Assembly (NCBI RefSeq): GCF_000308875.1
Contig: NZ_BAGL01000057.1
Span: 62,001 to 126,000 of the forward strand
Direction: 5' to 3'
DNA: 64,000 nucleotides
Source of the DNA: Nocardia transvalensis NBRC 15921
Lineage (GTDB): Bacteria; Actinomycetota; Actinomycetes; Mycobacteriales; Mycobacteriaceae
Position numbers and translations under genes: made by a program
Notes under the pieces: model-generated
What the model was told of the DNA's origin: nothing
Database searches by the model: none
What the model saw: the letters and a program-made list of their open reading frames with translations, nothing else
Part shown: piece after piece, positions 56,599 to 64,000 of the stretch
How the letters are laid out: the number at the start of each line of letters is the position of its first letter
Position numbering within the stretch: the first letter of the stretch is position 1

Positions 56599-58806
56599 TC
56601 ACACCGGCAGTGCCGTGACTTGCCTTGCGGCGTCACCGATCTCGCCGATGCCCTCGGCGTGGATCTCGATGACGCGGGCGGTGGCGATATCGAAGAACAA
56701 CCCGGCCAGCACCACGCCGCGGTCCTCGATTCCCAGGCGGACGACCGGATGCTGCGACAGCGCCTCCAGTTGCACCGCGACGTTCACCATGCCCAATTGG
56801 TCCACCTCGCCGAACCCCGCCGCCGCGGCGGCCACCGCCACCGGATGTCCGGACCGGAAGGCGTCGAGCGCGGGCCTGCCGTGCGCGAGCCAGGCGTCCA
56901 GACCGGAGCCGGTCACCCGCTCGTGGAACAGCGCGTCCATCGCGCCGCAGCCGGAGTGCCCGCACACCACCACCGAGCGGACGTCCAGTTTGTCCAGCGC
57001 GTAGACCAGCGCCGCCTCGACCGACGTGTCGAGACCGTCGGCGGGGATCAGGTTGCCGATATTGCGGACGGTGAACAGGTCGCCCGGACCGCTGTTGGTG
57101 ATCACATTCGGCACGATCCGGGAGTCGGCGCAGGTGAGGAACAGCGAATCCGGATTCTGCCCGTCGCGCAGCTCGCCCAGGTGCGGCCGCACCACGTGCG
57201 CGTGGCTGCGGTGGTACGCCGCCACGCCCGCGGCGATCGGATCCGCGGTCCGCGCCGTGCGCCGCCACGGGCCGAGCGTCTCGTTCAGGATGCGGCGGGA
57301 CTGGCCGCGGGCCGGCGGGCCGGTCGCGGCGTCCGCGATACGAGCCGCGCCCATCTCGACGAATTCGACCGCGCCGCCCCCACTTTCGTGCTGGCGCGCC
57401 CATTCGTGCAGCGCCTCGGAGGCGGCGTGGTCGACGAAGTCCACCGCCAGCTCGACGGTCACCTCGGCGCCCGCCGGCACCTGGGCCAGCGCGGCGGTCA
57501 GCCGCGGTACGGCCATGAAGGTGAGCGGGCCGTCGACGGTCACCACCCATCGCGCGCCGACCGGCTGCACCGCGATCGCCGCCCGCGCCACCCGCCACAG
57601 CAGCAGCGTGAGCGACAGCGCGAGGCCCACCAGCATGCCCACCAGCAGATTCGCGAACACCACCACCAGCACCGTCACCGCGTAGACGACGAGGTCGCCG
57701 GTGCGGCGGGCCAGCCGGATGTGGGCCAGCTTGATCAGCCCGATGCCGATGACGATGAGCAGCCCGGCCAGGGCCGCCTTCGGGATCTGGCGCACCACGT
57801 CCACCAGGGCGACCGCGAAGATCAGCACCCACACGCCACTGAGCATGGTCGACGCCTTGGTCCGCGCGCCCGCCTTGACGTTGGTGATGCTGCGGACGAT
57901 GACCGCGGCGATCGGCAGGCCGCCGACGACACCGGAGGTCATATTCGCCACGCCCTGGCCGATCAGCTCGCGGTCCATATCGGTGCGGCGGCCGGGACGC
58001 AGCCGGTCCACCGCGACGGCCGACAGCAGCGTCTCCACGCTGGCGATCAGCGCGACGGTCACCATGGTCAGCGCGATCGTGCCCCAGTCGCCGTGCGGCA
58101 CCTGCGGCAGCGAGATATCGCTGAACAGCGAGCCGGACAACACGATTCGCTCGATACTCGTCGGCACCACCAGGGAGACGGCCGTCGCCACGACCACGGC
58201 CGCCAGGGGCGCCGGGACCGCGCGCAGCGATTTGGGCATATACCGCCAGCCGAGCATGATCGCGATGACCAGCCCGCCGACCAGCGCGTCCCCGCCCTTG
58301 ACCGACGCCAGCTGATGCGGCAGCTGCGTGATGCTCTGCCACGACGAACTCAGCGACTGGCCGCCCAGCAGCACGTGCAGCTGCTGCAGCGCGATGACGA
58401 CGCCGATACCGGCGAGCATGCCGTGCACGACGACCGGCGCGATCGCCAGCGCCCCGCGCGCCACGCGGGTGAGGCCGAACACCACCTGGAGTAAGCCCGC
58501 GCCGACGGTTATGAAACACGTTGTAGCCCAGCCGAATTGCTGGATGCTCTGCGCCACCACGACGGTGAGGCTGGCGGTGGGGCCGCTGACCTGCAGCGCC
58601 GACCCCCCTAAAAGTCCGGCGACCAGGCCGCCGACCACGGCGGCCAGCAGCCCGGACGCCACCGGCGCGCCCGTGGCCACGGCTACGCCGATGGACAAAG
58701 GTAAAGCAACGAGAAAGACCACCACTGAGGCGGGGAGATCGTGGCGCAGTACCGCGGAAAGTCCGGGTAGCGACGTCCGTCGGGCACGATCGGTGTCGGT
58801 TGACAT
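56599..58806 (-). CDS. SulP anion transporter fused to beta-carbonic anhydrase, copy 2
   Basis: The 735-residue protein is a clear paralogue of copy 1 over its full length: DLPASVVVFLVALPLSIGVA, NMTSGVVGGLPIAAVIVRSI, then STAS-like and carbonic anhydrase domains with FLTCADSRIVPNVITNSGPG and VVVCGHSGCGAMDALF. ATG 58806 has the same AAGGAGAAAT site as copy 1; an in-frame start at 58977 adds an improbable extension. Loops and the linker differ between copies, which suggests an old duplication and different roles or regulation. Confidence 0.93.
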   Translation of the reverse strand: MSTDTDRARRTSLPGLSAVLRHDLPASVVVFLVALPLSIGVAVATGAPVASGLLAAVVGGLVAGLLGGSALQVSGPTASLTVVVAQSIQQFGWATTCFITVGAGLLQVVFGLTRVARGALAIAPVVVHGMLAGIGVVIALQQLHVLLGGQSLSSSWQSITQLPHQLASVKGGDALVGGLVIAIMLGWRYMPKSLRAVPAPLAAVVVATAVSLVVPTSIERIVLSGSLFSDISLPQVPHGDWGTIALTMVTVALIASVETLLSAVAVDRLRPGRRTDMDRELIGQGVANMTSGVVGGLPIAAVIVRSITNVKAGARTKASTMLSGVWVLIFAVALVDVVRQIPKAALAGLLIVIGIGLIKLAHIRLARRTGDLVVYAVTVLVVVFANLLVGMLVGLALSLTLLLWRVARAAIAVQPVGARWVVTVDGPLTFMAVPRLTAALAQVPAGAEVTVELAVDFVDHAASEALHEWARQHESGGGAVEFVEMGAARIADAATGPPARGQSRRILNETLGPWRRTARTADPIAAGVAAYHRSHAHVVRPHLGELRDGQNPDSLFLTCADSRIVPNVITNSGPGDLFTVRNIGNLIPADGLDTSVEAALVYALDKLDVRSVVVCGHSGCGAMDALFHERVTGSGLDAWLAHGRPALDAFRSGHPVAVAAAAAGFGEVDQLGMVNVAVQLEALSQHPVVRLGIEDRGVVLAGLFFDIATARVIEIHAEGIGEIGDAARQVTALPV

Positions 58807-59026
58807 ATTTCTCCTTCGCCGAACCATGTCACCGGTCCGGTCCATCGGGTCAAACATGCACTGGCATCGAAAAGCGGCGGGCGAGGCCATGAGAAGCCGA
58901 GACGCTGTGGAGCTGTGAAACTTCCGAGCAGAGACCCCCGAAGCACGGAGGACTCCCCGATAGTAAAGAATGGGCAAAGTAGTTGGAAAGCGTTTGCAGC
59001 AAGAAATTGACCGCCGCGACCTAATC

Positions 59027-59040
59027 GTGATCTACGTCAC
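59027..59040. promoter_or_regulatory. CRP-like site GTGA-N6-TCAC
   Basis: GTGATCTACGTCAC followed by A fits the CRP consensus TGTGA-N6-TCACA except for one base. It lies in the 415-base gap between the divergent SulP-carbonic anhydrase 2 and amidase genes, about 220 and 180 bases from their starts. The rest of the gap is AT-richer near 58960-59000 and shows no gene. Confidence 0.4.
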
Positions 59041-59221
59041 AGCTTCTCTTCAGGAACGGGCACGCGGCCATGGCGCAACCCCTAGGGGACGATGCGGGGT
59101 CTCGACGCCGCGGCACATATGATTCGATACCCGCTCTGCCTGCTCAGCGCACCCGGCGTCACGCGCGAGCGGGCGGCCCTACCGAGCGGTGCCCCTGGAC
59201 AATCCGACTGCAGGAGACGCC

Positions 59222-60820
59222 ATGCCACGCCGCGAGACGAGCCCGCTCCGCGGGAACCACCGGCTCCGGCCGTCGCGGCGGACGTTCCTCGGCCTGGCGG
59301 GCGCCGCCGGGCTGGGCCTGGCCGCACCCGCGCCCACTCGGCGGCTCGCGCGCGCCCGGACGATCGACGACTCGCTCACGGAGCTGCCGATCCACGAACT
59401 GCGTTCGGCCCTCGACTCCGGCGCCCTCTCCGCCCGCGAGCTGGTGAGCCACTGCCTGGACCGGATCGCCGCCTTCGATCAGGCCGGGCCCGGGATCAAC
59501 GCGCTCATCACCGTCAACCCCGATGCCCTCGACACCGCCGCCGCAATCGACGCGATGCGCACCCGGACGACCGAACGCGGTCCGCTGCACGGCATTCCGA
59601 TCGTGCTCAAGGACAACATCGACACCGCGGATCTCCCGACCACCGCGGGCAGCGCCCTGTTCCGCGACTACGTTCCCGGCCGCGACGCCACCGTCACCCG
59701 GCTGCTGCGCCAGGCCGGCGCGATCGTCCTCGGCAAGGCGAATATGCACGAGTGGGCGATCGGCACGACCACGGTCAGCTCGCTGGGCGGGCAGACCCGC
59801 AACCCCTACGACCGCACGCGCAGCCCGGGCGGGTCCAGCGGCGGGACCGCGGCGGCCGTGGCCACCGGATTCGCCGTGGCCGGGCTGGGCACCGACACCC
59901 TCGGGTCGATCCGGATACCGGCCGCGCGCACCAACTGCGTCGGCATCCGGCCGACGGCCGGGATGGTCAGCCGCGCGGGCATCATCCCGCTGTCGGTGAC
60001 CCAGGACGCCGTCGGCCCCATCGCCCGCACCGTGGCCGATGCCGCGCTGCTGCTCGACGTCATCTCCGGACCCGATCCGGCCGACCCCACCACCGTGACC
60101 GCCCGGCGTCCGCCGCGCGGCTACGTGTCGCTGTTGAATCCGAATGCTCTGGCGGGCAAGCGGATCGGTGTCGTGGACGACTTCTTCGGCGATCCGGCCG
60201 ATGCCGACTGCGCGGCCACCAATGCCGTGATCGAGCGGGCGCTCGGCGATATGGCCGGGCTCGGCGCGGAGATCGTCCACATCAACGATCTGGCGGGGCT
60301 CGCCCCGCTCGCGGCGGAGCTGACCGAATTCGAGTTCCGGGAGGCTCTCGACAGCTACCTCGACGCCTCGCTCACGACGCCCCCGGCCCGCACCCTCGCG
60401 GAGATCATCGCCTCCGAGACGGCCGTACCGGACGTGCAGGCGGTGCTCGTCGCCTGCGAACCGCTGACGACGGCCTCTCCCATGTATGTGGCGGCCACCG
60501 CGGCCCGCGCCTCGCTGATCCGCTATATGACCGATGTCCTCGAGGACAATCGGCTCGACGCGCTGCTCTACCCGACCATGCAGACACCGGCCCTGCCGAC
60601 CGACTGGTATCCGCCCGAGCGGACCGGCGAGACCCTCGCCGAGGGACGCAGCCCCGTCACCGGGCTGCCCGCCATCACGATCCCGGCGGGATTCACGCCC
60701 GACCATCTGCCCGTCGGCGTCGAACTGCTCGGGCGGCCGCTCGACGACGGCAAGCTGATCGCCATGGCCTACGCCTACGAGCAGGCCACGGGGCACCGCA
60801 CGCCGCCCTCGTGGACGTGA
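59222..60820 (+). CDS. Tat-exported amidase (amidase signature family)
   Basis: The 532-residue protein starts with a twin-arginine signal, PSRRTFLGLAGAAGLGLAAP. The amidase signature follows: GIPIVLKDNIDTADLPTTAG with the catalytic Lys, NPYDRTRSPGGSSGGTAAAV with the first Ser and GLGTDTLGSIRIPAARTNCV with the nucleophilic Ser. It hydrolyses amides outside the membrane. ATG 59222 follows AGGAGA at six bases; an upstream GTG (59189) is less likely. The downstream membrane gene may be co-transcribed. Confidence 0.93.
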   Translation: MPRRETSPLRGNHRLRPSRRTFLGLAGAAGLGLAAPAPTRRLARARTIDDSLTELPIHELRSALDSGALSARELVSHCLDRIAAFDQAGPGINALITVNPDALDTAAAIDAMRTRTTERGPLHGIPIVLKDNIDTADLPTTAGSALFRDYVPGRDATVTRLLRQAGAIVLGKANMHEWAIGTTTVSSLGGQTRNPYDRTRSPGGSSGGTAAAVATGFAVAGLGTDTLGSIRIPAARTNCVGIRPTAGMVSRAGIIPLSVTQDAVGPIARTVADAALLLDVISGPDPADPTTVTARRPPRGYVSLLNPNALAGKRIGVVDDFFGDPADADCAATNAVIERALGDMAGLGAEIVHINDLAGLAPLAAELTEFEFREALDSYLDASLTTPPARTLAEIIASETAVPDVQAVLVACEPLTTASPMYVAATAARASLIRYMTDVLEDNRLDALLYPTMQTPALPTDWYPPERTGETLAEGRSPVTGLPAITIPAGFTPDHLPVGVELLGRPLDDGKLIAMAYAYEQATGHRTPPSWT

Positions 60821-60928
60821 GGCCGAAAACCGTTCCCGCCGCGGGGAAATCACCGGACGGCCCGGCTCCGCGTCTCGCGTACTATGCGGCAGTCTCGCAG
60901 GCAGTGCCGGTCGACCTAGGTGGAGCGA

Positions 60929-61495
60929 ATGAGTCTCAGCGGTAAGCGATTTCTCGAGGTGGCGGGAAGCCGGGAAGCGGCGGTGACGGTCCTCGCGACG
61001 ATCACCGGGGTGTACTACCTGATCGTCGCCCTCACCAACTGCATCGATACCGATACCAATCGACGCGGTGTGGAGGCGGTGCTGTCGATGCACGCCACGA
61101 TCCACCATCCCGCGACCGACTGGCGCGCGATCACCAACGGCACGGTGCTCCTGATCGCCTACATCCTGGTCGTCGCCTGGGAGGCGCTCACGGCGGTGGC
61201 GCTGCTCGCCGGGGCGACCGCGGGCTGGCGGGGCCTGGCGGGCCGTAATCCGGCCAGGATCACCGCGGCGGCGCGGTTGTCGAGCCTCGGCTGGGTCATG
61301 GCCGTCCTGCTGTTCGCCGGCGGCTTCCTGACCATCGGCGGCGAATGGTTCCGCATGTGGGCGAACAAGCAGGTGAACGCCTCCTCGGCCGCCCTGCAGA
61401 ACGTCATCCTCGCCTCGATCGGCCTGATCCTGGTCCACCTGCCCGCCCGCGTCGATACCGCGGCGAAGGAGGACGAGCAGCCCGCGAGTACTTGA
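60929..61495 (+). CDS. DUF2165 family membrane protein
   Basis: The 188-residue protein has four hydrophobic helices: VLATITGVYYLIVALTNCID, VLLIAYILVVAWEALTAVAL, SSLGWVMAVLLFAGGFLTIG and ALQNVILASIGLILVHLPA. ITGVYYLIVALTNCIDTDTN and GGEWFRMWANKQVNASSAAL match DUF2165, small integral membrane proteins without assigned role. ATG 60929 follows GGTGGAG. A MerR-type promoter overlaps its stop codon. Confidence 0.87.
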   Translation: MSLSGKRFLEVAGSREAAVTVLATITGVYYLIVALTNCIDTDTNRRGVEAVLSMHATIHHPATDWRAITNGTVLLIAYILVVAWEALTAVALLAGATAGWRGLAGRNPARITAAARLSSLGWVMAVLLFAGGFLTIGGEWFRMWANKQVNASSAALQNVILASIGLILVHLPARVDTAAKEDEQPAST

Positions 61496-61522
61496 CCTGG
61501 AGTTTGCTCCAGGTCGTAGCGT
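61492..61522 (+). promoter_or_regulatory. MerR-type promoter with 19-bp spacer and dyad
   Basis: TTGACC (61492-61497) and TAGCGT (61517-61522) are separated by 19 bases, the overlong spacer typical of MerR-activated promoters. GACCTGGAG and CTCCAGGTC, 9-base perfect arms around TTTG (61494-61515), lie across the spacer. The F420-oxidoreductase starts 41 bases downstream. The MerR protein is not adjacent. Confidence 0.7.
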
Positions 61523-61562
61523 TCGGGTCGACACAGTCGACACGAGCAACGGGAGACCATCG

Positions 61563-62435
61563 ATGGAACTCGGCTTTCATCTTCCGATTTTCGATATCGA
61601 CGGCGGCACGACCGCCATCGCCGGTGAGCTGGCCCGGGTCGGAGCGGCGGCGGAGGCGTCCGGCGCGACCTGGCTGTCGTTCATGGACCACTTCTTCCAG
61701 ATCGAGCCGACCGGCCTGCCGGCGGAGTCGAACATGCTGGAGGGCTACACCACGCTCGGCTACCTGGCCGCGCACACCTCGACCATCGACCTGGGCCTGC
61801 TGGTCACGGGCGTGACCTATCGGCATCCGGGCCTGCTCGCCAAGATCGTGACCACCCTCGACGTGCTGTCGGGCGGCCGCGCGACGCTGGGTATCGGCGC
61901 GGCGTGGTTCGATCGCGAACACCACGGGCTCGGCGTGCCGTTCCCGCCGATCGCCGAGCGCTTCGAGCGGCTGGAGGAGGCACTGCGCATCTGCGCGCAG
62001 ATGTGGGATCCGGCCGACAACGGTCCCTTCGACGGGAAGTACTACCAGCTCGCCGAGACACTGTGCTCGCCCCAGCCGATCCACCGGCCCAAGGTGCTCA
62101 TCGGCGGCGGCGGCGAGCGCAAGACGCTGCGGCTGGTGGCGCAGTACGGCGACGCCTGCAATCTGTTCGGTTCCTCGCCCGCCGACATCGAGCACAAACT
62201 CGGCGTGCTGCGACGGCACTGCGACGATGTGGGCCGCGACTACGACACCATCCGCAAGACCATCATCGCCAACAACCCGCGGCCCACGCCCGACACGCGC
62301 GACGAATTCGTCCGGGCCATGGCCGATTACGCGAAACTGGGCATCCAGGCGGCCCTCGTCACCCCCACCACCGGATCGCCGGCGGCGTGGATCGAGGGTA
62401 TGGCGCCGACCGTCCCGCAGCTCGCCGAACTCTGA
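61563..62435 (+). CDS. LLM class F420-dependent oxidoreductase
   Basis: The 290-residue protein has MELGFHLPIFDIDGGTTAIA, GATWLSFMDHFFQIEPTG, LGLLVTGVTYRHPGLLAKIV, LDVLSGGRATLGIGAAWFDR and REHHGLGVPFPPIAERFERL, the TIGR03560-type F420 pattern. It probably transfers hydride with F420. It lies behind the MerR-type promoter and 19 bases before a PPOX gene, so an induced F420-linked redox pair is likely. Confidence 0.88.
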   Translation: MELGFHLPIFDIDGGTTAIAGELARVGAAAEASGATWLSFMDHFFQIEPTGLPAESNMLEGYTTLGYLAAHTSTIDLGLLVTGVTYRHPGLLAKIVTTLDVLSGGRATLGIGAAWFDREHHGLGVPFPPIAERFERLEEALRICAQMWDPADNGPFDGKYYQLAETLCSPQPIHRPKVLIGGGGERKTLRLVAQYGDACNLFGSSPADIEHKLGVLRRHCDDVGRDYDTIRKTIIANNPRPTPDTRDEFVRAMADYAKLGIQAALVTPTTGSPAAWIEGMAPTVPQLAEL

Positions 62436-62454
62436 CCCCGAGAGGAGCCCGACC

Positions 62455-62916
62455 TTGCCCCGTATCGCCACCGCCGACGCGGTCGAACGAGCGGACCTGC
62501 TGGAATTCCTGCGCACTCGCCACCGCGGCGTCCTGGTCACCACCCGCGCCGACGGCCGTCCGCAGCTGTCGCCGGTGACCTGCGGTCTCGATTCCGAGGG
62601 CCGCATCGTCGTATCGACCTACCCGGCCCGCGCCAAGGTCCGCAACGCGCGGCGCGAGCCCGCGGTATCGATCTGCGTGCTGTCCGACGACTGGAACGGT
62701 CCCTACGTGCAGGTCGACGGCCGCGCCGAGGTCCTGGACATGCCCGATGCCCTCGACGGCCTGGTCGACTACTACCGCGGCATCGCGGGCGAGCATCCCG
62801 ACTGGGCCGAGTACCGGGAGGCCATGGCGAAACAGGGGAAATCGTTGCTGCGCATCGAGATCGAGCGATGGGGACCGGTCGCCACCGGCGGCTTCCCGCC
62901 CGAACTCGCCGACTGA
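62455..62916 (+). CDS. PPOX class F420-dependent oxidoreductase
   Basis: The 153-residue split-barrel protein has FLRTRHRGVLVTTRADGRPQ, LSPVTCGLDSEGRIVVSTYP, ARAKVRNARREPAVSICVLS and WNGPYVQVDGRAEVLDMP, the TIGR03618-type F420 pattern. TTG 62455 is taken as start because GAGAGGAG lies eight bases before it and no ATG or GTG fits. It is in an operon with the luciferase-like oxidoreductase and may use the same cofactor pool. Confidence 0.88.
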   Translation: MPRIATADAVERADLLEFLRTRHRGVLVTTRADGRPQLSPVTCGLDSEGRIVVSTYPARAKVRNARREPAVSICVLSDDWNGPYVQVDGRAEVLDMPDALDGLVDYYRGIAGEHPDWAEYREAMAKQGKSLLRIEIERWGPVATGGFPPELAD

Positions 62917-62947
62917 GCCGAGTCCGCCGGGTGGTTTCTGAGTTCGC

Positions 62948-62974
62948 CTTCAGGTCGCTTCAGGCTGCCTTCAG
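62948..62974 (+). promoter_or_regulatory. Three CTTCAG direct repeats in helical phase
   Basis: CTTCAG occurs at 62948, 62958 and 62969, spaced 10 and 11 bases, so all lie on one face of the helix. Tandem direct repeats at about 11 bases are characteristic of OmpR/PhoB-type response-regulator sites. A small gene starts about 70 bases downstream. No response regulator is in the window. Confidence 0.5.
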
Positions 62975-63040
62975 TCGCGTCTTGGGACGGTATGTCCCGG
63001 ACGAGAGCACGACCGGAGACCGAGAGGGGCGAACAGGATC

Positions 63041-63238
63041 ATGGACCACACCTTGCGCATCGGGCAGCACCCCTATCTATTGGTCGGCAAGGCGCCGCTG
63101 TCGACGGTATCCCGGGCCTGCTACGGCAAGAATCGCTATACCCTGCAACGGGTTTCGGACGGTTCGCTGTGGCAGGCGTTCGGGTATCGGCTCACGGCGG
63201 CATCGGAAGTGGTGCGGTGCGAGTTCGGGAGGGGCTGA
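63041..63238 (+). CDS. Small hypothetical protein
   Basis: The 65-residue protein (MDHTLRIGQHPYLLVGKAPL, ending FGYRLTAASEVVRCEFGRG) follows a CAGGATC site and the CTTCAG repeats. It is basic with two Cys (residues 27 and 60) and shows no membrane segment or recognised domain. A phased-repeat promoter element suggests it is a real, regulated gene. Confidence 0.5.
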   Translation: MDHTLRIGQHPYLLVGKAPLSTVSRACYGKNRYTLQRVSDGSLWQAFGYRLTAASEVVRCEFGRG

Positions 63239-63253
63239 ATGGGGACGGGGTGC

Positions 63254-63619
63254 TCACACCTCGATGGTGGCGACCGGGTCCAGGTTGTAGTTCTTCGCGT
63301 ACCCGTTCTCTACACCCACCAGCAGGTCGACGATCTCGAAATACCGGTCCCAGAACGCGGTTTCGCGCAGGGCCTCGATGAGGAGCTGATAGGCGGTGTG
63401 GTCGCGGGCCTCCCAGACCCACACGTCGGTCACACGGGCGGAGTAGAACTCCGTGTCGTAGAAGCGTGATCGCACGCCTTCGACCTTGCCCTCGATCGCG
63501 GGGAGAACCTCGGCTTCGAATGCCGCGATCCGCTGGTCCACCGACAGGGCCAGCCACTCGGGGTTCGTCTTCACCAGCATGAACGCCGTCACGGCGGCGT
63601 CGAAAGGTTGGGGGGACAT
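63254..63619 (-). CDS. Darcynin-like protein
   Basis: The 121-residue protein resembles the darcynin family: FDAAVTAFMLVKTNPEWLAL, SRFYDTEFYSARVTDVWVWE, AYQLLIEALRETAFWDRYFE and VDLLVGVENGYAKNYNLDPV. These small dimeric-barrel-like proteins have no known reaction and often sit next to short-chain dehydrogenases. Here an SDR gene lies 21 bases upstream in the same direction, so they are probably one operon. Confidence 0.75.
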   Translation of the reverse strand: MSPQPFDAAVTAFMLVKTNPEWLALSVDQRIAAFEAEVLPAIEGKVEGVRSRFYDTEFYSARVTDVWVWEARDHTAYQLLIEALRETAFWDRYFEIVDLLVGVENGYAKNYNLDPVATIEV

Positions 63620-63640
63620 GATATTTCCCTTCCGGTTCGG

Positions 63641-64000
63641 TCAGCGGTAGTAAGAGCCGCCGTCGAGATCCTCGACGAGGCTGGGGCCGTTGGGTTTCCA
63701 GTCCAGGAGCGCGCGGGTGGCTTCGCTCGTAGCGGCCATACCGGTGCCGAAGAACCGGCTCAGCCAGCCGAAGTGCGCGTCCGCCCGGTCGGCGGGAACG
63801 GAATCGACCGGCAGGCCGAGCCCACGGCCGATCACCTCGGCGATCTCGCGCGTGGTGCGGCCGTTCTCGGCGACGGCGTGCACGATCGTGCCCGGCGCGA
63901 GCTGTTTCTCCAACGCGAGCCGCACCACGCGCCCGGCGTCGCTGCGATGGATCGCCGCCCAGCGGTTGTCGCCCGCGTCGATATAAGCCGAGATGCCGGT
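63641..64000 (-). CDS. NAD-dependent epimerase/dehydratase (SDR), partial
   Basis: Only the C-terminal 119 residues are in the window. AYIDAGDNRWAAIHRSDAGR, VVRLALEKQLAPGTIVHAVA, TTREIAEVIGRGLGLPVDSV and EATRALLDWKPNGPSLVEDL match extended/atypical SDRs of the NmrA/epimerase type. The NAD-binding glycines and active site lie beyond 64000. It precedes the darcynin-like gene. Confidence 0.85.
   Translation of the reverse strand, partial: TGISAYIDAGDNRWAAIHRSDAGRVVRLALEKQLAPGTIVHAVAENGRTTREIAEVIGRGLGLPVDSVPADRADAHFGWLSRFFGTGMAATSEATRALLDWKPNGPSLVEDLDGGSYYR

Noticed and set aside
56494..58494. A 666-codon open frame antisense to SulP-carbonic anhydrase 2, rich in His, Arg and Gln
   Set aside because: The composition is the mirror of a membrane protein gene, and the opposite strand has clear zinc motifs.
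1..64000. tRNA, rRNA, insertion sequences, integrase or prophage genes
   Set aside because: None was recognised. Without a covariance-model scan a single tRNA could still have been missed.

Overview
The window is a high-GC, densely packed stretch of an actinobacterial chromosome. The order thrS, Ap4A-phosphorylase-type HIT gene, pgsA1, patA, pimA and NUDIX gene (45257-51758) is the phosphatidylinositol-mannoside block of mycolic-acid bacteria. Together with an alkB-rubredoxin-rubredoxin reductase operon and many F420-type oxidoreductases it points to Nocardia or a close relative. No rRNA, tRNA, CRISPR array or transposase was seen, so the genus is inferred.

Layout. 1-6250: a VOC protein, a two-gene module in which both proteins carry an RHIM-like amyloid motif, remnants of an S66 peptidase and a GFA-family gene, and small regulators. 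6377-15424: redox and hydrolase genes, a GntR-controlled MFS/F420-oxidoreductase pair, a GNAT/phosphatase/HIT group and a MerR locus. 15425-18823: a P450 and a methyltransferase divergent from a MarR-like regulator, with a perfect palindrome at the divergence point. 18931-21959: an alkyl sulfatase, then a probable antibiotic-responsive unit (promoter, 19-codon leader peptide, hairpin, GNAT, IF-1 paralogue). 21986-31367: TetR-controlled hydrolase and MFS/flavin-monooxygenase units, a P450 without an ExxR motif, a Baeyer-Villiger monooxygenase and a LysR gene. 31453-35001: a DnaE1-type replicative polymerase. 35009-38881: an exported low-complexity lipoprotein with a membrane partner, an IclR regulator and pdxS. 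39051-42782: alkane hydroxylation operon with its TetR regulator. 42783-42970: tandem repeats and REP-like hairpins. 42971-51758: nitroreductase, PPOX, DoxX, then the PIM operon and thrS. 51994-58806: a frameshifted thioesterase, an FhuF-like protein and two tandem SulP-carbonic anhydrase fusions. 59222-64000: a Tat-exported amidase, a MerR-type promoter driving an F420-oxidoreductase/PPOX pair, small proteins, a darcynin-like gene and a cut-off SDR.

How genes work together. In the PIM operon the adjacent genes overlap or nearly abut; PgsA makes phosphatidylinositol phosphate, PimA mannosylates PI and PatA acylates the mannoside. The alk operon is also nearly gapless and gives a full electron chain (NAD(P)H, RubB, rubredoxins, AlkB). 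The GNAT and IF-1 genes share an ATGA junction behind a leader resembling ErmC-type leaders, which suggests a response to ribosome-targeting drugs.

The strongest candidates for something undescribed are the leader/GNAT/IF-1 unit (20754-21959), the amyloid-motif pair (770-1599) and the REP/tandem-repeat family shared by the pdxS and alk regions. All functional calls come from reading the sequence and recalling protein families; no database search or structure prediction was run.
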